Assembly: GCA_015680685.1 (NCBI GenBank)
Contig: MNCI01026623.1
Location: 246,977-310,976, forward strand
Direction of reading: 5' to 3'
Length of the DNA: 64,000 bases
Source of the DNA: Gnetum montanum
Taxonomy: Eukaryota > Streptophyta > Gnetopsida > Gnetales > Gnetaceae
The position numbers and the translations under genes are program-made. A model generated the notes under the pieces. That model saw only the letters and a list, made by a program, of their open reading frames with translations. It made no database searches and was not told the origin of the DNA. Below, piece by piece: positions 34,105 to 46,800 of this stretch. Numbering within the stretch: the first letter of the stretch is position 1; each line of letters opens with the position of its first letter.

Positions 34105-34620
34105 CCACAAATGTCATTTCCTTCCCTATTATAGATAATTTTGGATTGGTCATCCAAATTAAACCAATGGTGATGTCGTGTCTGTGGTCCTTCAACAGGG
34201 CACACATCCTGGTGAAGGGCACAATTCATGTAAACTTCATAGTAGGGGATCAGTTCCTCATAGACGCAACATTCGTCATGGTTGAAGAAATGCTCAGGTT
34301 TAACCTAATCTTTGAAATATTGTGGTTAGCACAACTTAGGGTTGTCTCCTCACCTATACACCAAGAAATCCACTTACCATATGTAGGTAAGGAGGTGATA
34401 ATCCATAGCGATGGGGTGGTAACACAAGCAATTAACAATGTAGGCATGGAACAGGGTTCAGAAGTTACAACATCTAAAGATGAAGCACCTATTCATGCAT
34501 GCATTAATTGTACAATGAAGGGATTCATCCAACGAGCTAATCCTTAAATTGAAAATGCATGATTTGAGTTGCCTTTCCAAGCGAAGGATAGTGATATGAG
34601 TGGGGGCACGTGCGCTCTGA
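34105..34620 (+). pseudogene. pro: Protease fragment of element C
   Basis: Starts inside the protease, just past the catalytic motif, where H interrupts it. GTIHVNFIVGDQFLIDATF and VEEMLRFNLIFEILWLAQL align with the protease of B. The frame is open from 34146 to 34547, then the acidic C-terminal region degenerates. Confidence 0.8.
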
Positions 34621-34946
34621 TTAACCCATGAAAGGTTAAGAGGTAGCTATGCATAGCATAGAAGCCTTGAGACCTCCCACCTAGTTTCTATTCTTTCATA
34701 TTCATTGTTTCTTTGTATCATCAATATGCCATCCTTTCGACATGCTATGCTAACGGCCTGAAATGGCCCAAAACTAGCAACGACCTGAAATGACCTAAAA
34801 CTAGCATACAAGAGCATGAAAACTTTACATAACACATAAGTTAATACAAAACCGGTTTCTTTTATGAATTTTTCATTTCATTCAAAATTTTTGCCCATTG
34901 GCAGTGTTTGTAAAATTTTTAATAAAAAAAAGGGGGTTCCATGCTG
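34621..34946. other. Spacer of element C between protease and antisense gene
   Basis: Non-coding. Around 34750-34805 there are two copies of a unit like ACGACCTGAAATGACCTAAA, related to the repeats at 16658-16800 in B but inverted. Confidence 0.5.
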
Positions 34947-37900
34947 TCATGGGTTAGCTCCGTTCGCATTGCCTTTGCCATTTTCCCCAGCTTCATCTAC
35001 TTGTGCATTGCCTGCTCCTGTGTTTTCCCCTACTGGCTCTTCATTTCCTTCCTCCACGGGCCTCACACCTACGTTGATAGCCTATATCCTAAAAATAAAG
35101 TAGTTAGCTAGGGCAATGAATGCGATAAACACCAACTATAGCATAGCATTAAAGCAACTAACCTGAAGGGAGCCTGCATCGGTCTCAAGAGGTATCTCGT
35201 CTAGATCGAGCCTGAGGTGATGCCCAATCTCCTCTATCGAAATGTCCATCCAATTCCTGCCACTAGGCTCAACATTCACAATGGTAACTTTCTCCTTTTC
35301 TAAGGTCATCCACTTTAGAGGTTCCCGGGAAAGGGAGGTGGTTGCGGTCTCTTCTATAGGAAGGTTCACCCTCAGGTCAGGAGATTTTGTGACCTTCACT
35401 TGCTCTTTAAACCTAGCATAGGCCTCAGAAGTATCGATGGCCTTCACAAAAATTTCATACAAGAACGCCTCCATAGTAGCATCTTTATATAATCTTCGAT
35501 GGGTTTCGTTTTCTAGCTTGTATGTATATTTGTGATCCCTCTGGGTTTTCACCTATTTGAAGACCTTAGCATTGATGTCTTTCATATCTTGGCACTTCTG
35601 GGCTAGCAAGTCCATCTAGATTTGCTATTCAATTATTTCACAAGTGGACTCAAAATTTTGATAAATGACAATCCAAAACCTAGCGTAGTCATCAACAACC
35701 CTTTGCAAATCAACATGGTCAAGGTTACGGTTTATGAGGAAATTGATCCTCGACCTAAGGTTCTCCACCTCGGCGATCAATTCGACCTCTCCCTACTCGA
35801 CTCTTTGGACCCATTTCCACAGGTCCTTGTTGGTGTGTCTACACTCCCATAGAGAGCATGCTGAAAGCAAGGCATATTTGTAAGCCTTGTTAAATCTACA
35901 ATGAGACACCTTAGTCATGTCAGGCGAGAGTGCTGGCATCGTGCCAACCTCCATAGGTCGTACTGGGTCCCACTTGAGTCGAGAGGCTATTTAAGTGCAC
36001 AAAGTGCAGTAATCACATTAGCATAACATAATCAAAAAACTCAAAAATTTCAACATAGCAACATAAGGATAGTTAACACTCCTACTTACTCGTGTGAGGG
36101 TCTGCATACTAAAGGTGTTTGATCATGTCATCAACAAGTCCCTGAACAAATGCAAACTTGTCAGGGACTTCAGCCCATGACTCCGTACAAGGTGGAGGAG
36201 GTCTTGAGACATCAACGGTAGCACCTGTTACACGACTAAGCATGTCAGCAATGGCCAAAATGGACTATGGTAAGGTGCACACAAAGCCTAACTCACTAGC
36301 ATCTAGCTACAGTCTTTCTTCTTATTGATGCAAGACGATCACGGTAGGCTCGGTAGAAGGCCCAACCAAGTCCATGAAAGCCCCTACCTCATGCATTGGT
36401 GCCTTTTCTTCTAGGAGAGTAGCGTCTTTTTTATTTTGGGGAGGTACCTCTTCTTTGATAGGAAGAGGCTCCCTAATGACAAGAGCCCCTGCCCTAGAGA
36501 TAGGAGCTCCATTATTCCTGATCGGGGCCCTCTCCTCCAAAATTGAGGCCCCCACATCTTTATTTGTCACTCTCATCTTGAGGGCTGACACTTCCTTGTC
36601 ATCTTCTTCTTCATCTTCTTCTTTTTCTTCTCACAAAATGGCATGCATACGTCAATTCAAAATAGGTTAACTCAAAATATATGCCACGCTACGATGCACT
36701 GCCTAACAAAGCATAAAATAGTAGGCAATAGTAAAGTAAATTAAATATTATGTAACACTCACCAATGGGGGGTTGTGTTCGCTGCAGCTTGAACAGCAGT
36801 CTTTGCCCCTCCTCTTCATGAGAACTTTACCTATTGGGGGAGGTCTCTTTCTTCATAGCTCCACAGGCATGGTCTCAGCTATGAGACGTTCACCCTATGT
36901 TACATTGTCAATTATGGCAAGGGGCATCTCTTCTACGCTATCCTGGTTGCAAGCACATGAACTACCAAACATTTAGTGATTATAGACAATGACTCCTTGA
37001 CCATTCTCAAGGGGTCCTGGGCTTGCATAGTCCAAAGGACCTATCGAATCCATGGCTTATGAATCTGGTCACGATCTAGCTTGGACCAGACTCCATCCTC
37101 CTGGACCACTAGGAACTCCGTGAAGCACATTAAATAGCCTATGTAGAAGGCGTATTGTATGTTAGAGTGGGACTTCATTTGCTCACAGAGTCCCAAAATC
37201 TCAGCCTACAAACCACTACATAGGAATTTAGCCCAGTTGTAATGGGCCCCCTCCTCCATGACTTCCCGCATTATCCAAGCCTACGCAAGTCCCAGGACCT
37301 TCCCTTGGATGAGCAATTGAGGGAATGTGTGGGCACAAAAGATCGGGTATATCCCCATAGCAGGACCTTCCTTAAGCTTTTCCATAGGAAACTCCTTTTG
37401 CTCCTTGGTGAGCCTCAGCCACTCCTCAATGTGCTGCTTTTGAAGGGTCAACTCTTGCTTCTCCTTCGACATCATGTTAGTGCCATCAGTAGGGATGCCA
37501 AACAAATCTGTAAATAGCTAGTCATTAATGTCAATAACCACTTGCACACATCGCACGTACATACAAAAATGGCTCACCTACCCAGATAAGGAGTTGACCA
37601 AGGATAGCATCTCAGTAGTCGGGACGCCTGGATTTGGAGCCATGAAAAAATCCATAAGTCTAGCCATTCAAATTTTCTTAAGTAAGGGGTCTAGAGCCCC
37701 TCATTCTAACTAGCTTTGGCTAACCACTACTTCACCATATTTGAAAAAGATGTTTCCCCCTTGCCTCTTGGTAGTTATCACCATTACCTCACGGGGCTTA
37801 TTTGCTCCTACAAAAATGATCACGAAGTGTACTTAGCATAACAATGTAAAAAAAAAAAACAAAAAAACTATGAAAAAACTTGAGCATGTGGCACCCGCTT

Positions 37901-37975
37901 GTTAACCCACCAAGTCTATATAGTGAGGGGAATAGCGGAAGTTCAACTACCAAGACGACTTCAAGCGTGACCTGC
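34947..37975 (-). pseudogene. Antisense gene of element C, exons 3-8
   Basis: Same gene as at 16848-20961. Part of exon 3 lies at 37975-37917 (FKQVTLEVVLVVELPLFPSL) and ends at a GTTAAC donor. Exon 4 is 37807-36763, 1,045 bases, with a GTGAGT donor. Exon 5 (36660-36300) is rich in EERAP and EEKAP phrases, and exon 6 is near 36240-36095. Exon 7 is 35987-35163 (825 bases; B has 818) with KDATMEAFLYEIFVKAIDTS and an almost intact open frame, and exon 8 runs to a stop at 34949-34947. Exons 1-2 with the HAD-like domain were lost together with the whole RT region: the sequence jumps at about 37975 from exon 3 into the second RNase H of pol. Confidence 0.75.
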
Positions 37976-39420
37976 TTAAAAGGTTTGCAACTATGGATGT
38001 ACAACATGTTCCATGAAATGAGAACACTGTAGTAGATGCCTTAGCCACCCTAGCACTAAATATTCCACCATGCTTGTTTGCAAGTCTACCGACTTTGATT
38101 GTCGAATGTACTAAGCCTATCACTCAGGCGAGACATGTGTCCTTTATCAGTGTTGTGGATATCCAAGAGTGGTACAATAATATTAAAGTCTACCTGCAAC
38201 ATGGTGAACCCCCAAGTGGACTGACATCTACCCAGAGAGATGTGATCCATAATCACACCTGACAATATACACTCATGGGAGATGATGCCTTGTGCAAACA
38301 TTCCTATGATGGGATATTGCTGGCATGTGTGGGAGAGGGGTAGCTGTAGATGGTGGTTAATGAAGTACATGAGGGGCTGTGTGATGGACACATAGCATCT
38401 AGAGCTATGGCTATGAAAATCATATGCCTAGGGTACTACTAGCCCCATATGGAGCATGGCTGCTTGTCAAAAGTTAGGGCGCACGCCACATGACATAGAT
38501 ATGCAAATCTCATACACGTCTCACCTACAGAACTACACCCAACACAAATCACATGGCCTTTCCAACTATGGGGATTGGACCTTAAAGGACCTATCACACC
38601 TAAGTCCTTTGTAGGGCATAGCTTCATCATCACCACCACTAAGTATTTTACTAAGTGGGTGGAAGCTATCCCACTGAGGAAGATGACATCTGAGCAGGTC
38701 TACGGCTTCATCCTGGATAACATCGTGATAAGGTTTGGGCTTCTGATGACTATTGTAATTGAAAATGGACCACAATTTAATAGTACGGAAACCCAAACCT
38801 TCTACACCAACTTGGGCATCAGGCTATCATTCTCCTCCTCGTATTACCTGCAGGAGAATAGGTCGGCAAAGGCTACAAATAAGTCCATCATCAACTTGTT
38901 GAATAGGATGCTTAACAATAGAAATAGGTAGTGGCACGAGAAAATCCTCTATGTTCAATGGGCCTACAAGATGACATGAAGGACCATGACAAGTAAGACT
39001 CCTTAAAGTCTTGTTTATGGATCTAAAGCTGTGTTGCCTTTTGAGTTGTAGGTACCCTCACATCAGATGATCCTCTCTAATGTCGTGAGTGAAGCCCTGA
39101 ATAATGAGTCGAGAATTATCAACCTCGACTTAATAGAGGAACAGTACGCACAAATGCTGAGCTACATAGAGTACTACCAAAGCAAGAAATCACAAAAACA
39201 TCATGAAAACCCACACCAACTGCCGATACAAAAGGGAGACCTCATCCTCAAGGATATTCGTGAGCATATGAGAAAATTCTCAGCCAACTGGGAAGGCCCA
39301 TACATGGTCACTAAAGCCTTTGAGAATGGAGCCTTTAGGCTAGTGGACATGGATGACAACGGGTTCGCAAATCTGGTGAATCACTTGTAGCTCAAGTCGT
39401 ACTACATCTGTAGCATGGAC
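37976..39420 (+). pseudogene. pol: pol 3' part of element C: end of RNase H and integrase
   Basis: Starts with the last 40 residues of the archaeal-type RNase H (ADALATLAL-like, near 38030) and continues through the integrase zinc finger (CDGH near 38390), core (38560-38890) and GPY/F end (WEGPYMVTKAFENGAF). Two of the three catalytic residues are changed: TDNGP has become IENGP, and NGQAEATNK has become NRSAKATNK. Several TAG and TGA stops. After the C-terminal LKSYYI there is no stop where B has one (TGT instead of TAG), so the frame runs into the tandem repeats. Confidence 0.85.
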
Positions 39421-39920
39421 ACGGTAAGCATCATGCACTATGACGTAAAACTGGCAAAGGTGGCAATAGTCCGCTATGACTATCAACTGGCACATATAGT
39501 CAACTATGACTATAAAGTAGCACAGATAGTCCACTATGACTATAAACTAGCACAACTAGTCCACTATGACTATAAATTGGCAGAGCTACTCCAATATGAC
39601 TATAAACTGGCACAGCTAGTCTACTATGACTATAAACTAGCATAGCTAGTCTGGTATGACTCTAAACTAGCACAACTAGTCTGCTATGACTATAAATTGG
39701 CACAGATAGTCCACTATGACTATAAACTGGCACAACTCGTTTGCTACGATGTAAAACTAGCACAACTCATTTGCTATGATGTAAAACTGGCACAACACAT
39801 CTACTATGATGTTAAACTAGCACATATGGTCTACTAGGATCATAAACTAGCACAACAGTCTACTGGGACATTAAACCAGCACATGGTCTACTAGGACCTT
39901 AAATTGGATTTGTCGCATGT
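39421..39920 (+). repeat. 30-bp tandem repeats of element C
   Basis: At least fourteen units of CACTATGACTATAAACTGGC plus ten more bases, with the word TATGAC or TACGAT recurring exactly every 30 bases from 39480 to 39840. In the pol frame each unit reads (H)YDYKLAQLV; the first stop in the array is at 39643. Confidence 0.92.
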
Positions 39921-41267
39921 CCCTAGCATGCATCTGCACCAAGTATACATCAAGTGAGCATGCATAGTGCTGACGCAGGGTGGGACGTTGTAGTTCCAGA
40001 ATATAGTTCATGATGTGATGAGAACACGATCTAGAACATACACAATGCCATGACTCCTAGCATCTTGCTGATTTCCCAGAGATGTCGTATGACATCTAAA
40101 TAACCCCCGGACCTACCATCGCAATGACCCATCGCCCTAACAATAGTTCCTTGGTTAGTGCCTGCTACTAGAGTTTCGATATTATTGTGGACCAACCATA
40201 ATATTGTTATCCTCCAGCTACTTGCCAGCATCTAAGGTCAAGCGACGTTTAGCTATGTGGTAGTTGATACCATAGCTGAATTGAGAATGCATGCCTTAGG
40301 CAAGGATTCCAAAGCATCCACACTCATAGTAACTCCTTGCTCCTTCGATGCTAGCTTCTCTACACTGATGCTGCCAAGGCTGCTGCTGGCCTTCCTACAT
40401 TGGACATCGTACACAAGGAAAGATTTCCAAGAGCTTCAACAACATCTACAGCAAGCAAGACCTTTTCCCTTTTTTTGAATCATGGATGTTTCTTTGGTTT
40501 TGCTCTACGTCATGTTTGTAGGGTATGGCCAAAGGTGCATCTTTCCATGGTAGTAAATGTTAAAGCATTGCAAAGTGATTATATAGATTACCTTGGCTAC
40601 CTTAGAGTGCACATCTTGTCCTATCTTCTAAACTCCTTCCCTTTACCTTACTCCTTGCATCTATGATTCCTACTTGCTCCCCTCTTTTACAAGCTTTTTC
40701 CCAAAGCCTATCAAGCCCTCTTGTTTGCTCAACTGCAAAGTCCATAACTTGCATAACACATCTCGCCACATGGGAAGCATTTGTAGGTAGGTTAAAGCCC
40801 CTACGCAGATGTAACACAACTCATCTAGGGAAAGAAACAACTGTCCTACAACAAGGTTTCTCACAAATATAAATGGAAAAATAGAAAAAGACAAAAGTGT
40901 AAGAAAGCGAAAGCAAAAACGTGCCTAAAAAAATGGTACATAAGTTGTTTCACAATCACCCTCTCCAAAAATTTCAATGAGAGGTCGAAGATCATCAAAA
41001 GAAAAGATGACCACACGAATGACTCCCTCATAAGTACTCTGATGAGGGATTCTACTAAATTTCATCTTTATGCTTTTCTTGAACATCCTTCCTCCCTTCT
41101 TTGTCCTTTCCCCTTGCGAAAAACCAATGCAACACTCTCAAGCATAGCTAAGTGACGTCTCGATGATCACTGAGAAATAATGTTAGCATTTTATCTTCCA
41201 TGGTGTTTCATATTCTTTGTCAATGTCTCTCTGGCCCATCCTCCAGACATCAACAAAGAGGGGCCAA
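39921..41267 (+). other. 3' untranslated region of element C with polypurine tract
   Basis: Non-coding; ends with CAAAGAGGGGCCAA (41254-41267) in front of the LTR. No recognisable coding content. Confidence 0.7.
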
Positions 41268-41504
41268 TGAAATACCCTAAATGTTCAGGGCATCCTTGCT
41301 TCACCAGGTCATCACAATTCAAGTAGCATTAGGTCACTTCTGCAAGAAGTGGATGTTTTGAGTTTATGCTATGCAGTTTGGCAAATGTTCTAGCTGGGTA
41401 ATTCATCCAATTGATAGCCTACACAGAAGTGATGCAGAGAGTTGTCAGTGGTGCTCAAAATGTGCAAAACAGTTTGGCAAGTTTTTTGGTCAAGGAGTTT
41501 GCTA

Positions 41505-42150
41505 TTCTACGCTATGCTATATAGTGTAGCAGGCTTCGAAAGATAGTTCTTCAAATAGTAAACTGTAAATTATTGCAAGAAAAGATGATATGCTAAGCTA
41601 CGCTACATAATGTAGCACAGCATAGAAAAAGCAAGATAGGAAGGCTCAGCCTACTTAGTGATTTCAAATGCACTCAGTTAGCACCTTTGACCTTGGAAAA
41701 CAGTTGCTTTGCTTAACCCCAAGTTCTTCAGTAATGGCTCCATCACTAGAAAATAGCAAACTCAGCACAAAAGTAGGCCATGTTAGTTGCTACGCTACAT
41801 AACATAGCATAGCGTAGCAACTCTATGGGAGTAATGAAAGGCATCTCAAAGGGCAGGATCAGCAAGTTCACAAGTTTTGCATTGCAAAAGGAAAATCTTG
41901 TAGATTGGCGATGTTTTCGTGACTAAGGCCAGCTGCTACACTATGCTATGCTACATAGCATAGCATAGCGTAGTAAATATGCAATAAATAGTCAGCTCAC
42001 TTCAAAGGTTTCCAACACAAGCAGTAGGACGCAACGCAAGTTTTTGCTTCAAACCAGTGGCTACGCTATGCTACACTCCATAGCATAGTGCAGTGTAGCA
42101 AGATGCTACGCTACAAAGTATAGTGTAGCATAGCAGGTAGTTACGCTACA
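41505..42150 (+). repeat. Dispersed TACGCTA/TAGCGTA hairpin motifs in U3 of LTR C
   Basis: At least seven inverted-repeat units, 18-24 bases each, spaced about 60-120 bases apart. The equivalent region of LTR A (10870-10960 and 28030-28120) and of H has the same motif. Confidence 0.7.
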
Positions 42151-42360
42151 TCAATGCACTTCACCTTCTTAGACCATTGGCACACATCTTCAAGTTTAGA
42201 CAATGTAATTACAACATGGTAGGCTCATAATTACAACATGGTAGTCTCGTCCAATGGTCATGCACGTTCAGCAGTCATGCACGCCCATGCAGTACAGACA
42301 CGTCAACATGGGCCCAGGACACGTGGTGTCCAAACCACATCTTTCACATACCCTTGGCCC

Positions 42361-42368
42361 TATAAATA
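42361..42368 (+). promoter_or_regulatory. TATA box of LTR C
   Basis: TATAAATA after CCC, the same context as in LTR A (28383-28390). Confidence 0.6.
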
Positions 42369-42948
42369 CCCCAATGAGAAATGCTCAAGGTCGGGCTAGC
42401 TAGCGAATTGATTAGGAAGCAAGCAAGAAGTTAGTATTGTATTCCTAAGCATTGTAAACATTTTGTTTGACACTGTAAATAGTGACACTTTCGTTTGGCA
42501 TTCTCCTATGCTCTTTCCCGCTAGCCCCATAGCATTTTGCATTGTTTCCTCCTGAGTCTACGTTCAAGCATACAACTATTTTACTTTAATCGTCTTGGTT
42601 ACTCTTGGGATCCTTGCACCCCTCAGTGCTATGCAACCAATTGTATCCATCTTGATAGAGTGAAGTCACATTGTTGAAGTGGTGCACTTTTCTAACTGCA
42701 TTTTACTTTGTTTTCTTGCTTATCATTGCATTTTACATCATTTTTTGCCCCTTTTGTGTTTAAAGATTACATCCATTTATAAATGGTTATACTATCACTA
42801 ACTAAGTCCCTGTCTAATTGACCAGACCATTCAAGATGCCTCATTTCCATTTTATCTAGCATAGCCCTTGCTTGGATTTGGGGTTAAGTCTGTCATGACC
42901 GACAACCTCTCGATGTTTTTCCAGCTGTTAACATTTTTGGTCGCTACA

Positions 42949-43445
42949 ATCTCAAGGCTTATAGAAAAGTTCCAACCCATGCAACACTTATGAAAGTAAT
43001 TCACTATGAGTGGACTGCCCAATGCCAAGAAGCCTCTAATAATATCAAACAAGAATTGTCCCAAATACCTATTATATATCCACCTCATAAAAATAAACCA
43101 TTTTACATATGCCTCATAATCTCTAACATGTTGATAGCCTTTCTACTCTACCAAAAATGAGATGATGGAGAAGAACTACGCATTACTATCTAAGCCATGT
43201 GCTAATAGCCTATGAACCTTGATACATAGAGGTTGAAAAGCATTATATAGCCTTAGTTTTCTCCTTAAAAAAGTGAAGATACTACCTTTTTAAGAGCTAA
43301 ATCAAAGTTATATTTAAAGATAACATACTAAGAGCCATAACAAAAAATATCTATGAGAGAAATCATATAGCTCGATGGAAAGCCATAACAGTTGAGTTCA
43401 ACCTGCATTACATCTACTATGCTCTATCACAAGGCAACAAATTTT
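42949..43445 (+). pseudogene. pol: RT end and RNase H fragment of element F
   Basis: Plus-strand fragment: MQHLL, then HYEWTAQCQEA, IIYPPHKNKPFYI, DDGEE, YYLSHVLIA and LRAITKNIYERNHIARWKAI, matching the connection and first RNase H of B, with stops and at least one frameshift. C is inserted on its left side. The second RNase H, integrase and 3' LTR are missing. Confidence 0.8.
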
Positions 43446-43863
43446 TGTATTCCACAGAGTAGAACAAGGCAACAGATTCACAAGCGCTCTATCACCATGC
43501 TCTCTAAGAGCATGACGCTTGCTACATTGTGTAGGACGTAGCTACTACACTACATACAATGTAGTTACTATGCTACATGGGATGTAACTACTATGCTACA
43601 TAAAACAAGACTGCTAGAAGCTACACTTCACAGGATGTAATTGCTATGCTATGCATAGGATTCAATCACTATGCTAGTGTGGGACACTTTACTTACTACG
43701 CTACACACAAAGTCATAGGGATGAGATGAATGCTTAGAAAAATTTTAGTTCATTAATAGTGTTACGATTGTGATGTTCCATACTTAGAAATGTTTTTTAA
43801 AAGGAGTTACTTCCTTTAAAAATTACCTTTAGGGTGAACTAATGTTTTCGTTGTGTAATGCAG
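43446..43863. other. Junction and intron-like region between F and G
   Basis: Contains a short imperfect direct duplication (CAAGGCAACA twice, near 43431 and 43468), then ATGCTACAT-type motifs. From about 43780 it ends in a splice-acceptor context (TTGTGTAATGCAG) for the G antisense gene. The break between F (plus) and G (minus) must lie here. Confidence 0.45.
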
Positions 43864-46800
43864 GGTTATGTTAAAGCCAATCCTGATCATGGTTGAATTA
43901 GTAGGGTTTCTATGTTGTATGAATACCCCTATTCCTAATGTTCCTCCATCACATGCATGAGTAGGGAACCAAGCGGTCTGGTTTCGAGAAGGTGTGTAGG
44001 AATTCTTAGAATTCCTACTTCATCACTTCAGTGTAATGGTATGGTCACACTTGTATGTTGAAGCAGTAGGCATCCTAAGTGAAACATTACTTCCTGGAGC
44101 AAACTGAGGTATCCTAAAATTCATGATGGATGGGTCTACTAAAGGGGAAGGAACAAAGGGTTCATGTCAACGTCCAAAAGGCTTAAGACTCTTGTCTTGG
44201 ATTTGGGAGTTGCCAAATTTCAAATGTTATCATAAATATAACACTTTGTTCATTGCTTGCCATATGGGAATATTTTTTCAAAAATCCACTCGGAACCATC
44301 TACTGTTCTAGTGGGTGAGTCCTATTAACATGATCAAGGATTTTATTTTTGTTTGTCTTATATGATTTGAAATGCTTATCATGTTTTATCTATTTTTAGA
44401 TTTGTGATCGACAAGGATGGTCTTCATGATAGAGAGCGGATGTTAGCCCTTGCTCAAATGGCCCTTCAAGAGTTCTCCTCTACTAAGAATGTACATGCTA
44501 GTGTTATAGAGAAAATTGGGACAGATTTTAGAACTTATCCAACCAAGTACTCTAATTTTTACATGAAATGTGAGGAGCATGGGTGGTTAGATGGTGAATG
44601 GATGTCCTGTTGAGTACCTACTGTAGAAGAAGTGCTAGTGTAAATACCACCATTCTCCACCTTGTTTACACTAGGTGAGATACATTATGTGCTCCTTTTC
44701 ATGTAATTTGGATCAATTCAACTACTTAATAATTAATTTTTTTGTGGCTGATTTTATTCTTAGTTATTGTAGTGCTAGCCAAATCTAAGGAGGTTACAGT
44801 AATTACCTTAGGATGTAATGAGGCTAACCTCCTTTTTAAGTATGGTGAGGTTGATGAATCACAATGTTGTCTATGTACTAGGGCTCTAGCAAGAATTGTG
44901 GAGAAGTTTTAGGAAGTTGGGATCATGGATCTATTTTTGGTTATAAACTTAGGGATCCCAACTATGAAAATGATTACCCTTATCGATTCTTTCATAGAAA
45001 GTGCCAACCACTTTCGAACATAGGTTTATAATGTGTGAGTGGTGTTTGAGATCACTAATAGTCTTTTTTTAGATATCTTCGATGTTCCTTCTGATGGTTT
45101 ACCCATGGGGGAGAAGACTAGTAAGGATGTAAACCATCAAGGAGGCATATAATAATGGTTAGTTACCAACAAGGATTGCAAAGGTATTTATATGAAAAAG
45201 GTTAACTTGGAGGTGGCCCAAAAAATTTACCCTATCTTCCAAGCTCATGCCTTTTCCAAGTTTCTCTCCCAAGGGAAAATTCTTGGGGTAGAGTAGGCTT
45301 GGATTATGAGAGACGTAATGGAAGAGGGGATGCAATATAATTGGGCTAAGTATCTTTCAAAAGGCCTATGGGCCAAAATGACTAGGCTACATGACAAACT
45401 TGATACACATTTCCATGTGCACTTTGCCTTTTTCATTGATTGTTTGCAATGGTTTGCCAAATTTTTGGTGGTTTGGGAGAATGGGATTTGAGTGTTACAA
45501 GATCGTACCTAGATATCCAAACCATGGATCCACCATATATTTCACACCACCCGATCTCAAGACCCTCCAAAAGCTATTAGGAAGTCCTTTTCAATGATGA
45601 CCAAGGATCGGGTGAGACCATCCTTTCATGCATGCAACAGCTTTGGAGAGGATCTTCCCACCAACATGGACAATGTAGTGAGGGGATCACACCTCATTGT
45701 AGAAATAATAAAGTCAAAGTTGTATATTAAGAAGCCTTTTCCTGCAAAAGAGCCCTCACATGCAAGCGAAGGGAGGGGCAAAAGGCTATGGATCAAAGTT
45801 CACAATTGGTGGTCTAAGCTTGTTGGTGAGTATCCCTTGGCTAACTTATTTTCTACCTTCTTTTTTTTATTGTGGTTGCATATCTCTATTGGACTAGCGC
45901 CCTAATCTTGACTTATGCTTGGTAGATGAGGAACAAGCTTCTGCTCCTAAAGAAGAGGCCCTTGCTATAGAAGAGGATGCCCCTACTACTAAGGAGGAGG
46001 CTCCTACTATTGAAGAGGAGACTCCTACTACCGAGGAGGAGGCCCCCATTGTAGAGGATTCTTTTGTAGACAATGTCCCATAGCTTGAGGAGCTTATGAC
46101 AGTAGAGGAAGCTGCTACACTCTTAAGGTAGCTTGAAGAAGAGGGGTTGCATTTTGAGGATGGTGAGTTTGTTGATTTGTTTGACAGTGTGTTGATGGGC
46201 AACCCCCCACTCTCACCCCTAAAGGTTTGCTGAGTAGGAGCTTTGCACTATCATTTATGTTATCCTCTCATTCTTCCTCTCCTTTTCATGATACTAATGT
46301 GCTTAGTTATGTAGCGGGTACTACTTCTGCTAAGGGCCTTGAGTCTTCATCTACTTTTTTCCTAGAGCCATGGGTGGAAACTCCAGATAAGTTTTCCTTT
46401 ATGGAAGGCATAGTAGATGACATGATTAACCGCCTAAATAAAATTCACCTTGAGATAGGTGTTCTTGGGATATGGCATTTTCTTTTTATGTGTTGTTCCA
46501 TTTTTGCTACTTTCCTATGACTAACACTTTCCTATTTTGGTGTAATAGGTTCATGGCTCAAATGGGATCCAAAACAAGTAGTTGAAGTCAAAGCTGTACC
46601 TGAACTCCCTCTAGAGGTAATAGAGGTTCCTCATCACATATATGATGAGGCAAGTACATGTGCACTACACCCAGCATGATCATTGTGGGAGTGTAGATGT
46701 GTTAATGAAGACCTCTAGAAATGAGATCAAAAGATAGAGAAGGAAAAAGTAAATCACATAGATAAGCTAGAAGACTTATAGTCATATAATGAATTCCTAA

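Larger units (their letters stand above)
41268..42948 (+). mobile_element. 3' LTR of element C (1,681 bp)
   Basis: TGAAATACCC to CGCTACA. It holds many copies of the palindromic word GCTACGCTACATAGCGTAGC in variants (41505-42150), TATAAATA at 42361-42368 and the U5 block at about 42803. The following ATCTC (42949-42953) is the expected target-site copy. Confidence 0.9.

Noticed and set aside
41505-42150. Regularly spaced palindromes considered as a CRISPR-like array
   Set aside because: Units and spacings vary, spacers are not of uniform length, and the genome is a plant nuclear one. They are LTR hairpin motifs.
45894-46202. Serine-rich minus-strand open frame opposite G exon 5
   Set aside because: A mirror of the Glu/Ala-rich repeats on the plus strand; composition alone explains it.
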